DNA of 64,000 nucleotides from CANDOC01 sp965261725 (GTDB lineage: Bacteria; Pseudomonadota; Gammaproteobacteria; Pseudomonadales; Endozoicomonadaceae): assembly GCA_965261725.1 (NCBI GenBank), contig CBDHDU010000023.1, positions 62,001 to 126,000 on the forward strand, in the 5' to 3' direction. Of the stretch, positions 25,006-33,803 are shown piece after piece. The translations under genes were made by a program, and so were the position numbers. How positions within the stretch are numbered: the stretch's first letter is position 1; the number at the start of each line of letters is the position of its first letter. Below the pieces are notes generated by a model. It saw only the letters and a program-made list of their open reading frames with translations, made no database searches and was not told where the DNA came from.

Positions 25006-27006
25006 CTATGTTTCGATTCTTCCCCTGTTTCTACGCAGGCATCTCTTAAACGGAATGCATATAAAGGTGATAGCACTTTTCGTCTTTTGCAGTACTTTAG
25101 AGGGCGACAGATAGTGGACAGCTTGCTGCGCCAGTGAGATCGACTGTGGAATAATATGAAAAGCTCCCAATAATGTCAGTGTACTAATGGCATAGGCTGT
25201 TGATTCAGGTGTATAACTCTGAATGCTGCCCTGGGCAATGGTAGTGTCATTTATTTCCTGACAGGATGTATTTGATGAGGCATTCATGCTAACAGAGGCG
25301 TTGGTTGTCATGGTGATGAATGATACATCAATCGCTGGTCCCCCTATCAGGTATACCACCCAAACCCCGGTAACAATCACGAGAACACAGGCATGACGAA
25401 TAAAGCGGCGATCTTTTTTTAGCACAACTTTGTCTATTACTTCTTTGATACCGACGACCGGGGGAACATTATTTTTGTTCTTGGCAGATTTACCCTGAAG
25501 AATAAAGTGCTGGTGTATGTGTTCGGCTTCCTCTGTATCCAGACGAGCAATCTGTCGGTGGAAGGCCATCGTTTTTCTATGCTTCAGAACACAATTTCGG
25601 CTGGTGTCACTATCGTCTGTACACAGGCAGTCTTCCCCAGCACAGATATGCCGCTGATTATACCGCCTGATACGGTTTCCCAGTTTACCGGCAATCAATG
25701 CTGCCATTGCCTGGATGTAAGGCGGTGTTATCATTATCACAACTCGCATCACGCCGGGAAACCAGTGCATTTCTCCCATTTCAAAAGAGGTTACTCTTCC
25801 TGTCACTTGCTCAGCCGTTTGACAGTCAACAGGGGAACTAATGACCGTAGCAATAATTTCTTCCGCAGGGTGGTGATAAACAACGAGTGAGCACCCGAAA
25901 AAAGCTGACCAGCTAAGTATTGTTGTTAAAAAATCAGCTGTTTTGGACAGTGTCGTTGATATATGAGTGCGGCAGGCATTCAAGTTTTTTCGGTGGGCCG
26001 GTGGAGCAGGGTCAAGTCCTTCATTCTCTAGCCATAAGGCAACGGCCTTCATTGCCACTTGTTGGCGCCTGAGAGGGAGCTTGTGGAAATCAAGTGTGAT
26101 CAGGCTGTGTATGTCAGTAGTGGAAGGTATTGTATTAGAGAGTGCGGAGTCTGTTCTGGTAAATTCCCATTGATCCTGATCAATAACTTCTGTTTCTGGA
26201 GAGTCTGGACGACAGGAGCTGACAGAAATTGTGTCCGCTTCTAAATGGCTGTTGTTACGCCGCCGCAATACCGAGCAAGGTGTTGAGCGAACACTATTAT
26301 CAATAGCGGGAGAGAGAGTCGACAAATCTGGAGGGGAGTCCAGGCTGCGTGCAATAATTTCATGGAGGGGGATGGGGTCATCCATTAAAGGAGGATGCAC
26401 CTCACTGGAGTCAGAATCCTCTATTGAATCGAATTCATGTGCATGTTCAACCGGCATAGGGTCACCAGACACACAACCAAGACTGGAGAGGGGGGGCTCC
26501 TGATATTTGTCGCTATAGTGGGGTGGAGCTCCTGCTGATATGTGCTTTTCGAAATCATTGGTCGAGAGTGCTGTATCAGTTAGAGAAGAATAGCCAGAAT
26601 CGGGTTCACTATCTGTAGAGTTAAATGACGCGAGTGAATGGCGTGAAGTAAATGGTGAGGGCTCTTGTTGTTTCTCAATTGATTTTTGTGATTGATATCT
26701 TTTAAGGGGTGTACTTTTTGTATGTGATGGATCAAGCAGGATACCTGTTGAAGGTTTAAAAGATTCACTTTTTGGGGTGCCTTGAGGTGCTGGAAGCGAA
26801 GGCAGAGATTTTGATCTTGATAATGTCTTTTGTGCTATTGCTGGCGAGCAATGAATTAGCGCTTCACACAATAGCAAAAATATGATGGCAACAAATAACC
26901 GGGTGTATAATGGTTGGTGTTTTCGAACTTGCCGTGAACAAATCAGGTCACGATTTTCTGTTATGCAGAGATAAACACCAGTCAGCATGACCGGAGCCCC
27001 CCTCAA
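25006..27006 (-). CDS. Large multi-pass membrane protein of unknown function
   Basis: A 666-residue protein. A hydrophobic segment near residues 36-55 (TRLFVAIIFLLLCEALIHCS) acts as signal or anchor. Residues 60-330 are Ser/Pro-rich low complexity with phospho-motif-like blocks (SEPDSGYSSLTD, PPHYSDKYQEPP). Further hydrophobic segments lie at FLTTILSWSAFFGCSLVVY, MRVVIMITPPYIQAMAALIA, ACVLVIVTGVWVVYLIGG and AISTLTLLGAFHII. A Cys/His-containing loop (CAGEDCLCTDD) separates two of them. I do not recognise a family. Position and composition suggest it belongs to the effector-like cluster. The start could be internal. Confidence 0.55.
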   Translation of the reverse strand: MRGAPVMLTGVYLCITENRDLICSRQVRKHQPLYTRLFVAIIFLLLCEALIHCSPAIAQKTLSRSKSLPSLPAPQGTPKSESFKPSTGILLDPSHTKSTPLKRYQSQKSIEKQQEPSPFTSRHSLASFNSTDSEPDSGYSSLTDTALSTNDFEKHISAGAPPHYSDKYQEPPLSSLGCVSGDPMPVEHAHEFDSIEDSDSSEVHPPLMDDPIPLHEIIARSLDSPPDLSTLSPAIDNSVRSTPCSVLRRRNNSHLEADTISVSSCRPDSPETEVIDQDQWEFTRTDSALSNTIPSTTDIHSLITLDFHKLPLRRQQVAMKAVALWLENEGLDPAPPAHRKNLNACRTHISTTLSKTADFLTTILSWSAFFGCSLVVYHHPAEEIIATVISSPVDCQTAEQVTGRVTSFEMGEMHWFPGVMRVVIMITPPYIQAMAALIAGKLGNRIRRYNQRHICAGEDCLCTDDSDTSRNCVLKHRKTMAFHRQIARLDTEEAEHIHQHFILQGKSAKNKNNVPPVVGIKEVIDKVVLKKDRRFIRHACVLVIVTGVWVVYLIGGPAIDVSFITMTTNASVSMNASSNTSCQEINDTTIAQGSIQSYTPESTAYAISTLTLLGAFHIIPQSISLAQQAVHYLSPSKVLQKTKSAITFICIPFKRCLRRNRGRIET

Positions 27007-27174
27007 TACAGTTAATAGCAGCCACTCTGAGTATGGTTTAAGTTTAGATAAAAGAAATAAAATTAAACGACATTATGGTTGTAAAGTTTTTTATAAATTT
27101 TTTAATTGGTTAATTTTATGGCTTCAGGTATATGAATGCAGATAAATGTTCATATACCTGAAGACAGGTGTAGT

Positions 27175-27747
27175 TTATTTGCCTGCCTGAGCCCGCATTA
27201 ACAGATAGAGCTCAACCATCACGTCAGGAATCTGCAGGCACATATCGTCTACCAGCGCTTTATCCCTGAGCATCTCACGGAACTCTGCTTCATCATCAAA
27301 CAGGCCGGAAGCCAGCATAACTGGAAGTAAAAGCTCACTGACTTCCTGTTCATTGTCCGAGAACCAGGCAGGTTCATTCAGAAATACCGCTTCCATAAAA
27401 CCAAAAGCCCAGGCGCGCAGAGCTGACTCGTCCGGATCTTTACCCAACTCCAGTTCGCAGGGAATATTCAGATCTTCGTCTTCATTGATTTCCCGGTCGA
27501 TCTGGGTACGAAGATCCTGCAGTGCCTGATGGACCTGCTGCTTTTCACTGTCACCCTGCCATTTGGGTTCCGTATTGAACAGGCTTTCCATCCACTGCTG
27601 TTCTGAGACTTTCTCTGGTGAAATGGCTAAAGCCGTCAGAAAACCATGAGTTGCGACGAAATCCAGAGCCTCTTCGTCTACACGCTCAGACAGCAGAAAT
27701 TCTTCCAGAAAAGCTTCGGAATCGAGGGGCATTCCATTCTGTTTCAT
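27175..27747 (-). CDS. UPF0149 (YgfB/YecA) family protein
   Basis: A 190-residue acidic, all-helical protein. It has the family pattern of an FLTALAISPEKVSEQQWM segment, a central LRAWAFGFMEAV helix and a DVMVELYLLMRA C-terminus. YgfB relatives modulate stress and antibiotic-resistance gene expression in Pseudomonas; YecA adds a zinc-binding tail that is absent here. It is a backbone gene standing between two effector-like blocks. Imperfect repeats of the recQ promoter region begin 33 bases upstream of it. Confidence 0.82.
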   Translation of the reverse strand: MKQNGMPLDSEAFLEEFLLSERVDEEALDFVATHGFLTALAISPEKVSEQQWMESLFNTEPKWQGDSEKQQVHQALQDLRTQIDREINEDEDLNIPCELELGKDPDESALRAWAFGFMEAVFLNEPAWFSDNEQEVSELLLPVMLASGLFDDEAEFREMLRDKALVDDMCLQIPDVMVELYLLMRAQAGK

Positions 27748-27779
27748 TGATCAGGTGCCATCAAAAAGAAAATGCGATT

Positions 27780-27870
27780 GTACTGTGCTCTGTCAATGCT
27801 GGGTAGTGTCAGGTTAGCTCACTGACTTATATCCATATTTTCATGGCTGCTTAATATGACTAATGCCTTA
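27780..27870. repeat. Duplicated recQ upstream region, copy 1
   Basis: 27783-27820 (GTGCTCTGTCAATGCTGG and on) resembles 30728-30765, and 27838-27866 (TTCATGGCTGCTTAATATG) resembles 30839-30857, which covers the recQ start. The two copies flank the C58/ankyrin genes in direct orientation. The rest of the 200-base gap 27748-27949 holds nothing recognised. Confidence 0.6.
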
Positions 27871-27949
27871 GGCTGGTTATCCAGACATGCTGTCGGACGG
27901 CAAGTCTGGACGAAGAGTGATTACCTGAGGGTGGGTGGGCACTTTGGGC

Positions 27950-29530
27950 TCAGTCTTGTTGAGGAGCCTCTGGATCTGTCTTTTTCCTTAATGCTTGTAT
28001 TAACTGTTCATTACCATGCATCTCTGCTCTCTCGAGGGGGGTAAAACTGTTGCTATCAGCATTCATGGTTGGATCTGCACCGGCTGCTAGTAATTTCAAG
28101 GCTGCATCCGTATCGTTATTAGAGCATGCCTTATCCGGGGCAGTATAACCTGAACTGTTACGGGCATTGATATCGACGCCTGCAGCTAGAAAGGCTGGAA
28201 TCATATCAACCATCCCGTTGCTAATGGTCATATCTATCAGGTCAGCACCTTGTTCCAAACTGGCTTGTGCTCCGTTTTTCAGCAACACCAGAGCGCTATC
28301 AATGCTGCGATGTAGAATAGCCCAGGAGAGTGCAGTATTGCCTTCGTTGTCCTGGGCATTGATATCAATGCTTGCTGCTATCAGAGCTGGAAGAACATCA
28401 GTCATTTCATTGAGAATGGCCATGTTTATCAGAGATGCCGTATGTTGAGGGCTTACTTGTGCCCCGTTTTTTAGCAATGCAAGAATTCCATCTTCATTGT
28501 GATTCAAAATGGCCTGATAAAGCGCCGTATTACCTTCGCTGTCTTCAGCATTGATATCCGCACCTGCCTGTATCAGGTCCGGAATAAGGTTGGTCATCCC
28601 ATTAATGATTGCCATGCTTATCAGGGAGGCGCTGTTTTGCGGGTTGACTTGCGCCCCGTTTTGTGGTAATGACAGAGCACCGGCAGTATTTTGATTCAGA
28701 ATGGTACGGGTAAATGGGGTGGTCTGCCCTGTAGTGTCTGGGGTGTTTATATCAGCACTTGCCTGAACCAGAAGTGGTATAAGATGAATCATTTCGCTAC
28801 TGATGACCGTATATAGCATGTCAGCACATTTCTCTGGGTTGACCTTTGCGCCGTTTTGTAACAATGCTAGGGCAGCATCGATATTTTGACTGTAAATGGC
28901 CGATTCTAATGGCGTATAGCCTAAATCATCATGTGCGTTGATATCAGCACCGGCGGCTATCAGCGCTGGAATGATATCGATCATTCCATTGCGGATGGCC
29001 GTATTTATCATCTCTGTGCTTCGCTCCGGATTAACTGTTACTCCGCTTTTTAGGAGTTGTGTTGCAGATGTTACCTTCCTTTCTTCTATGGCGATTCGTA
29101 GAGGTGTAGACCCATCGGAATCTATAGCATTTGGGTTGATGCATCTGGATAATAATGTACTGATTAGTTCCGGATTGTCATTTTTAGCTGCTTGATGGAG
29201 CCATGTTTGGTGATTGGGGAAAATGGGAGCATCTATATCGAGACACTGTTCAGCCAGTGTGCTTAGGAGACTATGATATGTCGGAAATCCTGATAGAAAA
29301 CTAGCCAGAGCATGAAGTTTTTCCTGTTTGGGTTCAAATTTTTTCAGAAGTGTTTCGCTGCGGGTTTGTTGGTCGTGACTTAAGTGTTCAAGAGCTCTGG
29401 ACTTTACCCCTGGTGCACTAAAGCTACAAAAGCAGCAACCGGGGCTACTTCCTCTGAAGGACATGCTGTGCTTGAGGCTTTTGATGAGCTTCGGAACTGC
29501 TCCCGAGGTATGAAGGGGGAAGTTGAGCAT
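27950..29530 (-). CDS. Ankyrin-repeat protein, probably made as a frameshift fusion with the C58 protease
   Basis: The 526-residue frame contains about nine to ten ankyrin repeats from residue 95 on, each with a GADINAxDxxGxTxLxxAI-like core and an alternating degenerate LLKNGAQVSP unit, in near 66-residue double periods. There is no signal peptide. Ankyrin arrays mediate binding to host proteins in many symbiont effectors. Its first 43 residues overlap the protease gene by 127 bases in another frame. The frame stays open upstream to an A8 tract, so a -1 shift there gives an 886-residue protease-ankyrin protein. The ATG at 29530 has no clear ribosome-binding site. Confidence 0.82.
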   Translation of the reverse strand: MLNFPLHTSGAVPKLIKSLKHSMSFRGSSPGCCFCSFSAPGVKSRALEHLSHDQQTRSETLLKKFEPKQEKLHALASFLSGFPTYHSLLSTLAEQCLDIDAPIFPNHQTWLHQAAKNDNPELISTLLSRCINPNAIDSDGSTPLRIAIEERKVTSATQLLKSGVTVNPERSTEMINTAIRNGMIDIIPALIAAGADINAHDDLGYTPLESAIYSQNIDAALALLQNGAKVNPEKCADMLYTVISSEMIHLIPLLVQASADINTPDTTGQTTPFTRTILNQNTAGALSLPQNGAQVNPQNSASLISMAIINGMTNLIPDLIQAGADINAEDSEGNTALYQAILNHNEDGILALLKNGAQVSPQHTASLINMAILNEMTDVLPALIAASIDINAQDNEGNTALSWAILHRSIDSALVLLKNGAQASLEQGADLIDMTISNGMVDMIPAFLAAGVDINARNSSGYTAPDKACSNNDTDAALKLLAAGADPTMNADSNSFTPLERAEMHGNEQLIQALRKKTDPEAPQQD

Positions 29531-30609
29531 ACCGGCCCTTTTTTTTCGATAATCAGGTTTTGGTCAAATAATTCAAACCCGTTAGTACTGACACCCATAG
29601 CGAAGGTATGCTTCTCGATGGCAAATCGAATGACGATAGGTGGCAATTCTGGTTGCTGTTGGTAGCCTCTCTGAAGGCTAGACAGCATAGTGGTCAGGAA
29701 TGCTTCACTGTCTTTATGATTCTTGTGCAGAAATGCTCCTTCCCATAATTTGGGGTATCCCTGAACCTCTTCAGAACCCTCAGTCGAATCATTATCGAAT
29801 GTTGTGGGCATGGCATAGGCAGTCAGGCTGTCTTCATCTTGGTTGTATGAGCCCACTTCTGCTCCCAAATCAGTCAGGGCTGGTTTCTGCGAAATGATTA
29901 GCGTATCTAGCAGCGCCCTTAGTTCCAACAACTCCAGCTCACCTTCTGTCAGCGGAGTTGTGGAATGGCCTTGGCAAGCGTTAGAGGCCACTTTATCTCG
30001 CACATGTATAAATGCATCGCCCAAGTCATCAAAGGTAGTACTACCCACTTTAACAGGAGAGCCTGGCTTGGCGGTCAGAAGACACATTTTTCGCTTGAAG
30101 CTGGCCAGATCGCCGCTTAGAAATGCTTGCCGGAACCAGTCTGATAACCCGTGGCAGATTCCATCGCTGAAATCCTGCTCCATTTTTTCTGGCCCTTTGA
30201 ACAGCTCGGCATGTCCGGTTTGCATGCCAATTCGTGTAAGGTGGTGTACCAGTAGGTCATAAGGGTTATCGGGAACGCTTGTAAACTCTCTGGCTTCATG
30301 CTCAAGCCTTTGTAGTGTATCAAGTGCAGGCAGGTCCTGTAATTTGTGTTTCTCTTTGTGTTGAATGAGTTCCTTCTTAATTTTTGAAAGTCGAGTTCTC
30401 AGGCTGGACGCTGAAGGCTTGCTAAAGCCGGGGGAATGGCAGGGTTGTTTCAGAAATTTATTAAGTGTGGCGCTGGGTGTCTGGTATATACAGACATCCC
30501 GCCCATCCCAGTTAACGGTTTGATCTGCCTGTTTATCATCTGATTCGGATGACTCGACCATTAGACTTTTAATGAAAGCGCTTCTCACCTGATAAAAATC
30601 GTATGGCAT
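29404..30609 (-). CDS. C58 (YopT-like) cysteine protease, effector-like
   Basis: A 401-residue protein. The catalytic triad of peptidase family C58 is visible: Cys152 in DGICHGLSDWF, His334 in EKHTFAMGV and Asp349 in GFELFDQNL; family members read GxCxxLSxxW, HAxA and FFDPN. The N-terminal 110 residues are polar and helical, suited to a secretion and chaperone region. YopT and AvrPphB are type III effectors that cut host membrane-associated proteins. After residue 357 the zero frame (CSTSPFIPREQFRSSS) looks non-conserved, whereas the -1 frame leads into the ankyrin array. Substrates are unknown. Confidence 0.78.
   Translation of the reverse strand: MPYDFYQVRSAFIKSLMVESSESDDKQADQTVNWDGRDVCIYQTPSATLNKFLKQPCHSPGFSKPSASSLRTRLSKIKKELIQHKEKHKLQDLPALDTLQRLEHEAREFTSVPDNPYDLLVHHLTRIGMQTGHAELFKGPEKMEQDFSDGICHGLSDWFRQAFLSGDLASFKRKMCLLTAKPGSPVKVGSTTFDDLGDAFIHVRDKVASNACQGHSTTPLTEGELELLELRALLDTLIISQKPALTDLGAEVGSYNQDEDSLTAYAMPTTFDNDSTEGSEEVQGYPKLWEGAFLHKNHKDSEAFLTTMLSSLQRGYQQQPELPPIVIRFAIEKHTFAMGVSTNGFELFDQNLIIEKKGPVCSTSPFIPREQFRSSSKASSTACPSEEVAPVAAFVALVHQG
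29507..29546 (-). promoter_or_regulatory. Candidate programmed -1 frameshift site
   Basis: On the minus strand the protease codons GAA AAA AAA GGG contain the heptamer A_AAA_AAA in the zero frame (A8 run at 29539-29546). Five bases later a hairpin forms, GGTATG at 29528-29533 with CATACC at 29507-29512, loop 15. Slippery heptamer, short spacer and hairpin are the known parts of bacterial -1 frameshift signals. The A8 run alone could also cause transcriptional slippage. Confidence 0.6.
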
Positions 30610-30725
30610 GCCCTAGTCTTCCCTGACAGTTGAAACTTTAAGGTGTTTTTTTCAGTGTAGTGTTATTTACAGTATCAGGGACTGTGAGTTCTGCTGTTGT
30701 TTGATGCATTCTTGTTAAGCGTGAC

Positions 30726-30870
30726 CGTGCTCAGTCAATGTTGGATAGTGCCGGGTTGACTACTGATCAGGAGTCTCTCTGTGACTGGCGCGCGGGTTCC
30801 TCAAATAAAGGTATAATGTGGCACACGTTTCACCCGGTTTCATGGATGCTGAATATGGCGACTGCAGCAC
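30726..30870. repeat. Duplicated recQ upstream region, copy 2 (at recQ)
   Basis: This is the counterpart of 27780-27870. It contains the recQ promoter area, with TATAAT at 30812-30817, and the recQ start. The second block (TTCATGGATGCTGAATATG) includes the recQ start codon. Confidence 0.6.
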
Positions 30871-33014
30871 TTGATGTTCTGCGTAATGTTTTTGGATATG
30901 AGTCTTTCAGGGGCGACCAGCACGCCATTATAGGGCAGGTGGTATCAGGGCGGGATGCGCTGGTGTTGATGCCGACCGGAGGCGGAAAGTCTCTGTGCTA
31001 TCAGATACCGGCAAGAGTACGTCCGGGGGTAGCCATTGTAGTTTCGCCATTGATTGCCCTGATGCAGGATCAGGTTGAGAATCTGAATCAACTTGGCTTT
31101 AAGGCGGCCTTTCTGAATTCAGCCCTTTCTGCCGGAGAACAGCGGGAAATTGAATGGCAGGTGCAGCGGGGTGAGCTTGAATTGCTGTACATGGCTCCTG
31201 AACGCTTGCTGCAGGAGCGCACGTTGATGTTGCTCGGGCAAATTGATGTGTCACTGTTTGCGATTGATGAAGCTCACTGTGTTTCGCAATGGGGGCATGA
31301 TTTCCGGCCTGAGTATCGTCGGTTGTTAGTACTGAAAGAACGCTTTCCTGATATTCCACGTATAGCGCTGACGGCGACAGCTGATGACCGCACACGTGGG
31401 GAAATTGTTGAGCGCCTTGGGTTGGAACAGGCGAAGGTTTATATCAGCAGTTTTGACAGGCCGAATATCTTTTACCGCATTACTCAGAAACAGCAGGCGA
31501 AGAAACAGCTATTAAACTTTATCCGACAGTCGCATCCGGAAGATGCCGGGATCGTTTATTGTCTTTCCCGTCGTAAGGTGGAAGAAATAGCTGTCTGGTT
31601 GAGTGAGCAGGGGCTGAAGGCTTTGCCTTATCACGCGGGTCTCAGCAGTGAAGAAAGGGCGCGTAATCAGCAGCGCTTCCTGAAGGAAGAGGGGCTGGTT
31701 ATTGTTGCCACCATCGCATTCGGTATGGGTATTGATAAGCCAGATGTTCGGTTTGTAGCGCATCTTGATCTGCCGCGTAGTATTGAAGCTTACTATCAGG
31801 AAACCGGTCGTGCCGGGCGGGATGGTTTGCCTGCGGATGCCTGGATGACCTATGGTCTGCAGGATGTGATTCTTCTCCGGCAATTACGTGAGCAGTCTGA
31901 TCTCGATGCCCAGATACGCCGGATCGAGCAGCAGAAACTGGAAGCGATGCTGGCGCTTTGTGAAGTCACGGGGTGTCGTCGTCAGGCATTGCTTGAATAT
32001 TTCGGTGAGCATCTTGAAAAGCCCTGTGGGCATTGTGATCTGTGTGTTGACCCTACACCGGTCTGGGATGGAACTGATGTGGCCCGCAAAGCGTTATCCT
32101 GCGTTTATCGTACGGGGCAATTATATGGTGTTGCACATTTATGTGATGTTCTGCTGGGCAAAACATCCGACAAAATCACTAATGCCCGACATAATCAGGT
32201 TTCAACTTATGGTATTGGTAAAGATTTGAACCTCAGCCAGTGGCGCTCCGTATTCCGGCAGCTCATTGCCAGAGGGTATCTGAATGTTGATGTGGACGGT
32301 CATGGGGGTCTGAAACTAAATGAAAAATGTCGTGCTTTGCTACGCAATGAAGAAACCCTGATGTTGCGGGAAGACAGTGGCAAAAAGTTTACGGTCGTAG
32401 AAAAGCGTCAGGCAGCCGATATGCCAGAGCTTGCGACCGAAGAAGATCATCAGCTCTGGGATAGCCTGCGTGAGCTCAGACGTACGCTGGCAGCTGAACA
32501 GGATGTTGCCCCTTATATGATTTTTAATGACCGAACCCTGCGGGAAATGGTGGCATTCAAACCGGCTTCCCGTGCTGATCTTTTGCGTTTGAATGGTGTA
32601 GGGCAGCACAAGCTGGAAATGTATGGTGATGCTTTTCTGAACCTGATTAATAATCAGTGCGATAAAGCCCGTGTCGAGCAGTTAAGGCAGGATCGTGATG
32701 AGATTGTCGAACAGGTGAAATCAGGTCTGTCAGTCGAAGCGATTGCTGCAGACCGCCGGATAACTGAAAGTACCGTTTACGCCCATATGGCCCGAGCCAT
32801 TCGTGAAGGCTCCGTTCTGCTGAGTGAGCTGGTGGCTATACAGCGAGAGCATTTGCTGGATATTCGGCAGCAACTTGAGCAGTCACGAGACGGGTCAGTT
32901 ATTAAATCACTCCAGAAGCAATACAGTGATTTGTATCCTCGCGGTGTGCTGCGCTGTGTGTTGGCTGAGATACAAAAGCACTCTGTCCAGCAGGAAGTCG
33001 TAAATAGCGTTTGA
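30855..33014 (+). CDS. recQ: ATP-dependent DNA helicase RecQ
   Basis: The start at 30855 (MATAALDVLRNVFGYESFRG) fits the RecQ family N-terminus; the 39 residues from 30738 are not conserved. Helicase motifs are complete: FRGDQHAII (motif 0), TGGGKSLCYQIP (I), DEAHCVSQWGHDFRPEY (II with aromatic loop), SAL/TATAD (III), and YYQETGRAGRDG (VI). A four-Cys zinc site (CRRQALLEYFGE, CGHCDLC) and winged helix follow, then an HRDC domain near residue 540. About 100 extra C-terminal residues include a helix-turn-helix-like ITESTVYAHMARAI. RecQ unwinds recombination intermediates with RecJ. Confidence 0.95.
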   Translation: MATAALDVLRNVFGYESFRGDQHAIIGQVVSGRDALVLMPTGGGKSLCYQIPARVRPGVAIVVSPLIALMQDQVENLNQLGFKAAFLNSALSAGEQREIEWQVQRGELELLYMAPERLLQERTLMLLGQIDVSLFAIDEAHCVSQWGHDFRPEYRRLLVLKERFPDIPRIALTATADDRTRGEIVERLGLEQAKVYISSFDRPNIFYRITQKQQAKKQLLNFIRQSHPEDAGIVYCLSRRKVEEIAVWLSEQGLKALPYHAGLSSEERARNQQRFLKEEGLVIVATIAFGMGIDKPDVRFVAHLDLPRSIEAYYQETGRAGRDGLPADAWMTYGLQDVILLRQLREQSDLDAQIRRIEQQKLEAMLALCEVTGCRRQALLEYFGEHLEKPCGHCDLCVDPTPVWDGTDVARKALSCVYRTGQLYGVAHLCDVLLGKTSDKITNARHNQVSTYGIGKDLNLSQWRSVFRQLIARGYLNVDVDGHGGLKLNEKCRALLRNEETLMLREDSGKKFTVVEKRQAADMPELATEEDHQLWDSLRELRRTLAAEQDVAPYMIFNDRTLREMVAFKPASRADLLRLNGVGQHKLEMYGDAFLNLINNQCDKARVEQLRQDRDEIVEQVKSGLSVEAIAADRRITESTVYAHMARAIREGSVLLSELVAIQREHLLDIRQQLEQSRDGSVIKSLQKQYSDLYPRGVLRCVLAEIQKHSVQQEVVNSV

Positions 33015-33019
33015 AACTT

Positions 33020-33529
33020 TCAGGTATTGGTGACTGGCTGTTTATATTTCACGGCCTGCCCGCAGGACTGACAAAGGTAGATTGTTCCCCGCCTGGCTCG
33101 GTTATGACGAATGCTGGTAAGCGGTATTTCCCGTCCCGCACAGCCACATTCGTAAATATAGCGGCGGCGGGTTGTACTGCGAATGTCGTAAGAATGGCAA
33201 CGCTCTGCAGGTAGTTTATAAACCTCCTCCATCACGTATTTCCATTCTTTGCCGTGGGGGCGGATTTTATCGCCAAATACTGCGGGCGCTATCAGATGAG
33301 CAACTTCATGGGCAACTGTCTGCTGAATGAAGTGGTCTCTGTTTTCTCTTAGAAGCACCGGGTTGAGCCGGATCAGGTTTTGGTCCGGCCAGGCTTGTCC
33401 GGCTGTTTCTCCCCGCAGGTTAAATTGAATATCAGGTAGAGGAAACGGGCGACGAAAATGTTTACTGGCTGTTTCAACCAGAGACGTGACCCGTAATGCT
33501 ATTGTTGATCTGTCGTTTGAGATATTCAT
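33020..33529 (-). CDS. sprT: SprT-family zinc metalloprotease
   Basis: A 169-residue protein with the SprT order: LIRLNPVLLRENRDHFIQQT, active-site HEVAHLIAP with two zinc His and catalytic Glu, then HGKEWKYVM carrying the third His. A C-terminal zinc ribbon follows (YECGC, YLCQSCG). SprT/Spartan relatives degrade proteins cross-linked to DNA, which fits the neighbouring recQ. It converges with recQ, six bases apart, with no clear terminator between. The 274-base stretch upstream of it is discussed among rejected items. Confidence 0.9.
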   Translation of the reverse strand: MNISNDRSTIALRVTSLVETASKHFRRPFPLPDIQFNLRGETAGQAWPDQNLIRLNPVLLRENRDHFIQQTVAHEVAHLIAPAVFGDKIRPHGKEWKYVMEEVYKLPAERCHSYDIRSTTRRRYIYECGCAGREIPLTSIRHNRARRGTIYLCQSCGQAVKYKQPVTNT

Positions 33530-33803
33530 GTCAGCGCCTGCCAGTCAGCATCAAGAATAGAAAGCAATACAAACTGGTACTCGCGTGTTTATTTACGAGC
33601 ACTGTCGATTGTTTTGATTAAGAGCCTGCGAGGACAACAGTCTATAAACACTCGGTATTCCTTGCCAGTCGGGGAACCGCGTATTTTTAACATGTTTTGA
33701 AATATTGGGTGGGATTGCTATCACCGAATGAGTAAGAAATGTACTGTCGACAACTTTGCTGACAGTATTTTTGGGAAGGCTCTTCAGTATCTGTATGTCT
33801 GCA

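Noticed and set aside
30738..30854. N-terminal extension of RecQ
   Set aside because: The 39 residues before MATAAL are not RecQ-like and cover the promoter TATAAT and the duplicated region; the start at 30855 fits better.
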